Position numbers and translations under genes: made by a program
Notes under the pieces: generated by a model
What the model saw: the letters and a program-made list of their open reading frames with translations, nothing else
What the model was told of the DNA's origin: nothing
Database searches by the model: none
Part shown: positions 1-5,661 of the stretch, in pieces
Layout: each line of letters starts with the position of its first letter
Position numbering within the stretch: position 1 is the stretch's first letter
Origin: an uncultured Prevotella sp.
Lineage (GTDB): Bacteria > Bacteroidota > Bacteroidia > Bacteroidales > Bacteroidaceae
Assembly: GCA_900548745.1 (NCBI GenBank)
Contig: URLQ01000080.1
Coordinates: forward strand, 1-13,009
Length of the DNA stretch: 13,009 nucleotides
Direction: 5' to 3'

Positions 1-28
1 CTTGTTTTTTAGCTTGATCTAAATACAT
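1..28 (-). CDS. rpsO: 30S ribosomal protein S15, N-terminal fragment (runs off left edge)
   Basis: Reading leftward from an ATG at 28-26, nine codons remain before the edge and give MYLDQAKKQ. This matches the start I know for S15 proteins of Bacteroidales (MYLD-A-KK-), a small subunit protein that binds 16S rRNA early in 30S assembly. A promoter with the Bacteroidetes consensus lies at a suitable distance upstream (72-101), leaving a leader of roughly 40 nt that is AU-rich and shows no obvious pseudoknot of the E. coli autoregulatory kind. I recall rpsO and typA being neighbours in this order of bacteria, which fits typA being nearby. Only nine residues are visible, so the call rests on a short match plus context. 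Confidence 0.72.
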
Positions 29-71
29 TGTTTTGATTTTATTAAATTGTTATTAATGCTTAAAGCGGCTG

Positions 72-101
72 CAAAGGTACGAATAATATTTTGCTTGCAA
101 A
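72..101 (-). promoter_or_regulatory. Promoter of rpsO (Bacteroidetes type)
   Basis: On the minus strand TACCTTTG (79-72) matches the -7 consensus TAnnTTTG exactly. A TTTG (101-98) lies 18 bp upstream as the -33 element. Transcription would begin near 66 and enter rpsO at 28. Confidence 0.75.
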
Positions 102-205
102 GAATATTGCGATATTAATCGTCGGTTTTTAATATTCTTTTACAATATTCCGCTATCATTACTTGAAAAAACTCTAAATATCAGTTGCTTTTCTTGTTTG
201 TGAAA

Positions 206-895
206 TCAAAGCGTGAATCTGTATCCTGCGCTGAAAGAGAATACGCAGTTCTTGCCGTCAAGACCGTATTTGTTGACTTTTGTAAGTCCTATATTATAGC
301 GGGCATCAAGGATGACATTCATATATTCATAGGAAATGCCGACAGGTATGGAGAAGTCGAATTTCCTTATGTCCATGTCGCCTTTTGATTTCTCTACACT
401 CTCGGTAGATGCCTTTCCGTCTTCACTACGTACGAATGTGGCGGTAGTCATCTCTGCTGTGGCTTTCGTGTTGAAGCCAAACTGCGCACCAACCTTAAAG
501 GCTAAGTTCTTGGCTCCATAGACACTTAGCATGATAGGAACATTGATGTAGTCGTATCTGTTTCTGAGGTCACGCATCTCGCTCCAGTTCTTTGTGCTGA
601 GGTCATGTGCCTCACAGTAATCATCATATTTCTCTCCTTGTTGAGAATAGAAGGCTCCTGCGGAAACGGCAAGGATATCAGTCAGCTGGTATTCAAAATC
701 AGCACCAATCATCATGCCTGTCAGATATTTCGGCGAGAGGGAGAAGTTTTCTTCAATTAAAATGTCGTCGCTGCTAACCTTGGCGAGCGTCACTCCGACT
801 CTCGGGATGATGGAGAAAGAGCCAGCTTTTGGCTGGGCAACAGCAAAGGAACAGATTGCCGTGAGAGCAAAAAACACTAAAAATAATCTTTTCAT
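206..895 (-). CDS. Outer-membrane beta-barrel protein (porin-like/OMP_b-brl family)
   Basis: The 229-residue product starts with a Sec signal peptide: MKR, a hydrophobic stretch, then a likely signal peptidase I cut after the A-V-A-Q region near residue 21. The mature part alternates polar and hydrophobic residues with periodic Gly and aromatics (AGAFYSQQGEKY, VGAQFGFN, ISYEYMN, ARYNIGL) and ends in a strand-like FSAGYRFTL. This is the pattern of small eight-stranded barrels of the outer-membrane beta-barrel (PorT-like) families in Bacteroidetes. The specific role is unknown; such proteins are usually structural or of unassigned function. An ATG at 901 two codons upstream is an alternative start. 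The open frame continues further upstream to 1501 antisense to typA, but that part has no signal peptide and is not credible. No TAnnTTTG promoter was found in the 150-bp gap shared with typA, so its promoter is unassigned. Confidence 0.85.
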   Translation of the reverse strand: MKRLFLVFFALTAICSFAVAQPKAGSFSIIPRVGVTLAKVSSDDILIEENFSLSPKYLTGMMIGADFEYQLTDILAVSAGAFYSQQGEKYDDYCEAHDLSTKNWSEMRDLRNRYDYINVPIMLSVYGAKNLAFKVGAQFGFNTKATAEMTTATFVRSEDGKASTESVEKSKGDMDIRKFDFSIPVGISYEYMNVILDARYNIGLTKVNKYGLDGKNCVFSFSAGYRFTL

Positions 896-995
896 AAACA
901 TCTTTTTTATCTTATAAACGTTAATGTTTGTCGTTTTATTGCATGTTTTTATGTTAATATTATGTTGTGATAGTAAATAAATCAGAGAGTTACAC

Positions 996-1025
996 TTGTT
1001 ATATAAATTAAAAGTACTAACTTTG
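996..1025 (+). promoter_or_regulatory. Promoter of typA (Bacteroidetes type)
   Basis: TTG at 996-998, exactly 19 bp, then TAACTTTG at 1018-1025, a full match to TAnnTTTG. The start site would be near 1031, giving a leader of about 20 nt. The ATG at 1050 is preceded only by a weak AAGG (1040-1043), as is common in this phylum. Confidence 0.82.
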
Positions 1026-1049
1026 CACCCATATTTTTTAAGGTAAATT

Positions 1050-2852
1050 ATGCAAGATATTAGAAACATTGCGATTATTGCCCACGTAGACCATGGTAAG
1101 ACCACATTGGTGGACAAGATGATGTTGGCTGGAAACCTCTTCCGTGACGGAAAGGATTTAAGCGGCCAGGTGTTGGATAACAATGATTTGGAACGTGAGC
1201 GTGGTATCACCATTCTTTCAAAGAACGTTTCGATAAACTGGAAAGGTACTAAAATCAATATTATAGACACTCCGGGACACTCTGACTTCGGAGGTGAGGT
1301 GGAGCGTGTGCTCAATATGGCAGACGGATGCCTGTTGCTCGTCGATGCCTTTGAGGGTCCTATGCCGCAGACACGTTTCGTGTTGCAGAAGGCTTTGCAG
1401 ATAGGATTGAAGCCTATCGTTGTTGTAAACAAGGTAGACAAGCCAAACTGCCGTCCGGAGGAAGTGTATGAAATGGTGTTCGACCTGATGTTCTCTCTCA
1501 ACGCTACAGAAGACCAGCTTGACTTCCCTGTCGTTTACGGTAGTGCCAAGAATGGTTGGATGAGTGAGGACTTCAACAAGCCGACAGACAATATCGATTA
1601 TCTCCTTGACAAGATTGTTGAGGTTATCCCAGCACCGAAAGTGCTTGAGGGTACTCCGCAGATGCTTATTACCAGTCTGGATTATTCAAGCTATACTGGA
1701 CGTATCGCCGTAGGACGTGTACACCGCGGAACATTGAAAGACGGAATGAACGTTACAATTGCTCATCGCGACGGCTCTATGGAGAAGACAAAGATCAAGG
1801 AGCTTGATACTTTCGAGGGTATGGGCCACAGCAAGACCGAGGAGGTGAAGAGTGGAGATATATGTGCAGTAATCGGTTTGGAGAATTTCGAAATCGGTGA
1901 TACTATCTGTGATTTCGAGAATCCGGAGCCACTGCCGCCAATCGCTATCGATGAGCCTACGATGAGTATGCTCTTCACTATCAACGATTCTCCGTTCTTT
2001 GGGCGCGAAGGTAAATTCGTTACCAGCCGTCATATCAGCGACCGTTTGAAGAAAGAGCTTGAAAAGAACCTTGCCCTGCGTGTTGCTCCATTCGAAGACT
2101 CTACTGATAAATGGATTGTCAGCGGACGTGGTGTGCTTCATCTGTCTGTGCTGATAGAGACAATGCGCCGTGAGGGTTATGAGCTTCAGGTCGGTCAGCC
2201 ACAGGTTATCTATAAGGAGATAGATGGCGTGAAGTGTGAGCCTATCGAGGAGCTGACAATCAATGTGCCGGAGGAATTCGCAAGTAAGATGATTGATATG
2301 GTGACACGCCGTAAGGGCGAGATGACTTCCATGCAGAACCTTGGCGACCGTGTGGACATTGAGTTCGATATTCCTTCAAGAGGAATCATCGGACTGCGTA
2401 CCAACGTGCTTACTGCTTCTCAGGGTGAGGCCATCATGGCACACCGCTACAAGGAGTATCAGCCTTTTAAGGGTGAGATAAGCCGTCGTATGAACGGAAG
2501 TATGATAGCAATGGAAACTGGTACCGCCTATGCTTACTCTATCGACAAGCTGCAAGACCGTGGTAAGTTCTTCATCGATCCGGGTGAAGAGGTTTATGGC
2601 GGAGAGGTTGTTGGAGAGCATGTGCATGACAACGACCTTGTGGTAAACGTTACCAAGGCAAAGCAGTTGACAAACACCCGTGCCAGTGGTTCTGATGATA
2701 AGGCACGCATCGTGCCGCGTACTGTACTCTCACTTGAGGAGGCTCTTGAGTACATCAAGGAAGATGAGCTTGTGGAGGTTACTCCAAAGAGTATGCGTAT
2801 GCGCAAGATTGTGCTCGACCACTTGGAGCGCAAGCGTGCTAACAAAGACTAA
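1050..2852 (+). CDS. typA: Ribosome-associated translational GTPase TypA/BipA
   Basis: The product has 600 residues, the usual length for TypA/BipA. It is a cytoplasmic translational GTPase related to EF-G and LepA that binds the 70S ribosome and helps ribosome assembly and stress or low-temperature growth. The G domain carries all motifs: P-loop AHVDHGKTT (11-19), switch I RGITI (51-55), DTPGH (73-77), NKVD (127-130) and a GSAKNG G5-type motif near 160-170. A beta-barrel domain II, the EF-G-like domains III and V (the RRKGEM and PSRGIIGLR segments are typical) and the TypA-specific C-terminal domain follow. The start fits the promoter spacing. The gene is monocistronic, with its own promoter and a strong terminator after the stop. 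Reading frame and key residues are intact. Confidence 0.97.
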   Translation: MQDIRNIAIIAHVDHGKTTLVDKMMLAGNLFRDGKDLSGQVLDNNDLERERGITILSKNVSINWKGTKINIIDTPGHSDFGGEVERVLNMADGCLLLVDAFEGPMPQTRFVLQKALQIGLKPIVVVNKVDKPNCRPEEVYEMVFDLMFSLNATEDQLDFPVVYGSAKNGWMSEDFNKPTDNIDYLLDKIVEVIPAPKVLEGTPQMLITSLDYSSYTGRIAVGRVHRGTLKDGMNVTIAHRDGSMEKTKIKELDTFEGMGHSKTEEVKSGDICAVIGLENFEIGDTICDFENPEPLPPIAIDEPTMSMLFTINDSPFFGREGKFVTSRHISDRLKKELEKNLALRVAPFEDSTDKWIVSGRGVLHLSVLIETMRREGYELQVGQPQVIYKEIDGVKCEPIEELTINVPEEFASKMIDMVTRRKGEMTSMQNLGDRVDIEFDIPSRGIIGLRTNVLTASQGEAIMAHRYKEYQPFKGEISRRMNGSMIAMETGTAYAYSIDKLQDRGKFFIDPGEEVYGGEVVGEHVHDNDLVVNVTKAKQLTNTRASGSDDKARIVPRTVLSLEEALEYIKEDELVEVTPKSMRMRKIVLDHLERKRANKD

Positions 2853-2878
2853 TCGATTCTGATAATATGGTATAATGG

Positions 2879-2912
2879 TGTGGGGGATAAGTTTCTTGTC
2901 TCCCACATTTTT
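2879..2912 (+). terminator. Intrinsic terminator after typA
   Basis: TGTGGGGGA (2879-2887) pairs with TCTCCCACA (2899-2907), giving 9 bp with one G-U pair and an 11-nt loop. The stem is followed by five T's (2908-2912). It lies 26 bp after the typA stop and ends just before the exporter gene. Confidence 0.85.
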
Positions 2913-2926
2913 GTTCTTATTTGTAT

Positions 2927-4231
2927 ATGAAAGACATAAACAGACAAATCCTGCGTATTGCCGTGCCGGCGATAGTGAGTAATATAACGGTGCCGTTGCT
3001 CGGTCTCGTTGATGTTGCGATAGTAGGGCATCTCGGCTCTGCAGCTTATATCGGCGCGATAGCTGTAGGGGGAATGGTGTTCAACGTGATGTACTGGCTG
3101 TTCGGATTCCTGCGTATGGGTACGAGCGGCATGACGTCGCAGGCTTTGGGACAGAGAAACTTTACAGAAGTTGTCCGTCTCCTTATAAGGTCGCTCGGAG
3201 TAGGTCTGTCGGTGGCGTTGCTGTTGATATTGTTGCAGGTGCCGCTACGGGAGCTTGCTCTATATATAATGGAACCGACAGCAAGCGTAAGACGTTATGC
3301 AGAAATGTATTTCGACATTCTTATATGGGGAGCACCGGCAATGCTCGGGTTATATGGCTTTACGGGGTGGTTTATTGGTATGCAGAATTCCCGTTTGCCG
3401 ATGTATATCGCCGTTATGCAGAATGTGGTGAATATAGCGGCAAGTCTGTGTCTTGTCTTTGGCTTGGGAATGAAGGTGGAGGGAGTGGCGCTCGGCACTC
3501 TCATTGCTCAGTATGCAGGACTCCTTATGGCAGGCTTGATGTGGCTTGCCGGATACAGACGGTTGTGGAAATATTTCTGTGGGGCAGGATTGTTTGGATG
3601 GAACTCCATGAAGCGTTTCCTTGAAGTGAACCGTGACATATTCCTCCGTACGTTATGTCTTATCTGCGTTATGCTGTTCTTCACGTCAGCCGGTTCATGG
3701 CAGGGTGAGACGGTGCTTGCCGTTAATACCCTGCTGATGCAGTTCTATATGATATTCTCTTATTTTATGGATGGCTTTGCATACGCCGGCGAGGCAATAA
3801 GCGGTAAATACTATGGTGCCGGCAATAGGGTAGGGCTCAAGGATGCCGTGAGGAACCTCTTCGGTTGGGGAGTGGCGATGATGATACTTTTCACCTTATT
3901 ATATATAATAGGTGGCGATGCGTTTCTGTCGTTGCTTACCGATGATAAGGATGTTGTTGCGGCAGCCCGTGAATACTCCTGTTGGGCTTCATTGATGCCG
4001 TTTGTCGGTATGGCGGCATTCATCTGGGACGGTGTGTTTATCGGCTGTACCAAGACCCGTGGCATGCTGCTGTCGATGTTCCTTTCTGCAGCAACGTTCT
4101 TCGGAGTCTATTATACCCTGCGCACCCCGTTTGCCAATCACGGTCTGTGGATAGCATTCCTTGCTTATATGGCAATGAGAGGCTTGGCGCAGACGGTGAT
4201 ATGGAAAAAGAAGATGCGCAGAGGGTGTTAG
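2927..4231 (+). CDS. MATE-family multidrug/metabolite efflux transporter (DinF-like)
   Basis: The product has 434 residues, normal for MATE exporters, with about 12 hydrophobic membrane segments spread over the full length. The N-terminal region (RIAVPAIVSN, then LVDVAIVGHLG around residues 10-37 and FLRMGTSGMTSQALGQ near 60-80) is characteristic of the family: the first helix with its conserved Pro and the G-x-a-x-x-Q element. MATE proteins sit in the inner membrane and export cationic drugs or metabolites by Na+ or H+ antiport; the substrate here cannot be told, and DinF-like is my impression of the subgroup. I take the ATG at 2927; a TTG at 2921 would add only two residues. No consensus promoter is visible in the 70-bp gap after the typA terminator. 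The TAG stop overlaps the luxS stop on the other strand. Confidence 0.92.
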   Translation: MKDINRQILRIAVPAIVSNITVPLLGLVDVAIVGHLGSAAYIGAIAVGGMVFNVMYWLFGFLRMGTSGMTSQALGQRNFTEVVRLLIRSLGVGLSVALLLILLQVPLRELALYIMEPTASVRRYAEMYFDILIWGAPAMLGLYGFTGWFIGMQNSRLPMYIAVMQNVVNIAASLCLVFGLGMKVEGVALGTLIAQYAGLLMAGLMWLAGYRRLWKYFCGAGLFGWNSMKRFLEVNRDIFLRTLCLICVMLFFTSAGSWQGETVLAVNTLLMQFYMIFSYFMDGFAYAGEAISGKYYGAGNRVGLKDAVRNLFGWGVAMMILFTLLYIIGGDAFLSLLTDDKDVVAAAREYSCWASLMPFVGMAAFIWDGVFIGCTKTRGMLLSMFLSAATFFGVYYTLRTPFANHGLWIAFLAYMAMRGLAQTVIWKKKMRRGC

Positions 4232-4707
4232 TTCTGTGGATATACAAGATTCTCCTCCTTTATGTTGCAGAGAGTGTTGAGATATCTCTTTGCCTCCCAA
4301 CGTGCCATTGGCAGGTCATGAAGGAGCCAGTTGCCACAGTCCTTCGGTGCTGCACCGGGAATGTCGCCTTCGAAGTCGGCAACGAACTGGAACGTACGCT
4401 TCATCAGTTCTACGATATCCTTTGACTCAAAGTTACCTCTCACCAAGAGGTAGTTGCCGGTGAGACATCCCATAGGTCCCCAATATACGATGCGGTCTTT
4501 CCATTCCTCATCGTTGCGCAGATAGGTGGCGGCAAGATGTTCAATGGTATGCAAAGCCCCCGGATGCAAAACAGGCTCTCGGTTAGGGGCTTTCATGCGT
4601 ATGTCGAAGGTCGTTATCGTGTCGTTACCCACGGAATCCTTGCGTGAGACATAAATGCCGGGAAGAAGCTCCTCGTGGTTTATAGTGAAACTTGGTATCT
4701 TTTTCAT
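4228..4707 (-). CDS. luxS: S-ribosylhomocysteine lyase LuxS (AI-2 synthesis)
   Basis: The 159-residue product is of normal LuxS length. LuxS splits S-ribosylhomocysteine into homocysteine and 4,5-dihydroxy-2,3-pentanedione, the precursor of autoinducer-2. The metal site is complete: HTIEH gives His53 and His57, and DCGNW gives Cys124. The catalytic Cys81 lies in PMGCLTGNYL, and substrate-binding features such as TFDIRMKAPNRE (33-44) are present. It is downstream of mtnN on the same strand with only 12 bp between them, so the two are almost surely cotranscribed and carry out consecutive steps. Its 3' end meets the MATE gene tail-to-tail with overlapping stops and no visible terminator between them. 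Active-site residues are intact, so I expect a working enzyme. Whether AI-2 serves as a signal here or is just a by-product cannot be read from the sequence. Confidence 0.96.
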   Translation of the reverse strand: MKKIPSFTINHEELLPGIYVSRKDSVGNDTITTFDIRMKAPNREPVLHPGALHTIEHLAATYLRNDEEWKDRIVYWGPMGCLTGNYLLVRGNFESKDIVELMKRTFQFVADFEGDIPGAAPKDCGNWLLHDLPMARWEAKRYLNTLCNIKEENLVYPQN

Positions 4708-4719
4708 TGTTGTTGATGT

Positions 4720-5403
4720 TTAAATGGATTCAAGAAATTTCTTTGTTACGTTAAAGGAACCATCGGCAAGTCTTGCCCAGAAGTTGTAATACTGAGCAGC
4801 CTTGTTGTCTTTCAACGGTATGTCGCTGATGATACGGAAGCTGACAAATGGCACGTGGTATATATGGCAGGTTTGTGCAATGGAACAGCTCTCCATGTCG
4901 ACAGCTTTTGCGGCAGGGAAATTGTTCAGTATGCCTTGCATCTTGTCCTTGTTGTCTACGAACCATTCTCCACTTACGATAAGTCCGGCGTGTACAGGAA
5001 TGTCTGTGTTGAGGTTCAATGCTTTCTCTATCAGCTCTTTGGGAGCTTCAAACTTAGCAGGCATTCCAATAATCTGTCCAAACTCACACTCTTCTCCACA
5101 GTAAGCGTCATGGTAGCGGTATTCCGTGCCGACCACAACATCCGTTACGTTCATCTCCGTGTCTACACCGCCGGCAACGCCAGTGGATATGATAAGGTCC
5201 GGGCTGAAGCGGTCTATCATCTCTACCGCTCCAATAGTAGAGTTTACCTTTCCCATGCCGCATTTCTGTATCACGATTTCTTTTTCTCCGATGTTACCTG
5301 TAACGAAGTCTTTGTGGTGATAGCGTTCCACGGTAGCATCAGAGAGTAGTGATTTCAGTTGCACGAACTCCTTGTCCATAGCAACAATGATTCCAATCTT
5401 CAT
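4720..5403 (-). CDS. mtnN: 5'-methylthioadenosine/S-adenosylhomocysteine nucleosidase (MTAN, Pfs)
   Basis: The 227-residue product cleaves adenine from S-adenosylhomocysteine, 5'-methylthioadenosine and 5'-deoxyadenosine in the cytoplasm. Its product S-ribosylhomocysteine is the substrate of LuxS, encoded 12 bp downstream. The catalytic residues align with those known from E. coli MTAN: Glu12 in the N-terminal MDKEF segment, Glu171 in VDMES (E. coli Glu174) and the general acid Asp194 in ISDIP (E. coli Asp197). The nucleoside phosphorylase fold signature STGVAGGVD is near residues 74-82. The ATG at 5403 lies about 20 nt from a predicted transcription start, so the leader is very short. Length and residues indicate a complete enzyme. 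Confidence 0.96.
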   Translation of the reverse strand: MKIGIIVAMDKEFVQLKSLLSDATVERYHHKDFVTGNIGEKEIVIQKCGMGKVNSTIGAVEMIDRFSPDLIISTGVAGGVDTEMNVTDVVVGTEYRYHDAYCGEECEFGQIIGMPAKFEAPKELIEKALNLNTDIPVHAGLIVSGEWFVDNKDKMQGILNNFPAAKAVDMESCSIAQTCHIYHVPFVSFRIISDIPLKDNKAAQYYNFWARLADGSFNVTKKFLESI

Positions 5404-5426
5404 AAATGTAATATTCGTTTTGGGTG

Positions 5427-5457
5427 CAAAATTATATAAAAATGCCGAGATATTGAA
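5427..5457 (-). promoter_or_regulatory. Probable promoter of mtnN-luxS
   Basis: On the minus strand TAATTTTG (5434-5427) fully matches the -7 consensus TAnnTTTG. The -33 side has only a TTC (5457-5455) at 20 bp, so that half is weak. The start site would be near 5421, 18 nt before the mtnN ATG. Confidence 0.62.
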
Positions 5458-5608
5458 GGTAATGGCGAAAAAACAGTTTGTTATGGCCGTTCCGTAATAG
5501 TTTGTTTATTATGGCTGAGTAGATGTGTTGAGTAAGGAAAATGGTTTTTAGACTTATGTGATAATAGTCTTTTTCGTTTTACTTCTTTTCTATTTCATTA
5601 CTTTTGTC

Positions 5609-5616
5609 TAATTTTG
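5609..5616 (+). promoter_or_regulatory. Probable -7 element for the YfhO-fkp-GSCFA operon
   Basis: TAATTTTG (5609-5616) matches TAnnTTTG. The -33 region is T-rich (TTTTC at 5586-5590) without a clean TTG. Transcription from near 5622 gives a 40-nt leader to the ATG at 5662. The box overlaps a TTG codon at 5614 that would otherwise be a candidate start, which argues against that start. Confidence 0.6.
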
Positions 5617-5661
5617 CAAGCAAATGATTATAAACGGAAAATAAAAACAGTTATAGCTATA

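Noticed and set aside
896..1501. Upstream extension of the barrel gene to a 431-residue product
   Set aside because: The added part lies antisense to typA, and the internal Met at 895 begins a proper signal peptide.
1686..2141. Antisense frames within typA
   Set aside because: They are short, lack domains and lie opposite a highly conserved gene.
5551..5575. AGACT/AGTCT inverted repeat followed by T's as a terminator
   Set aside because: The stem is only five pairs with a long loop, and no gene on either strand ends there.
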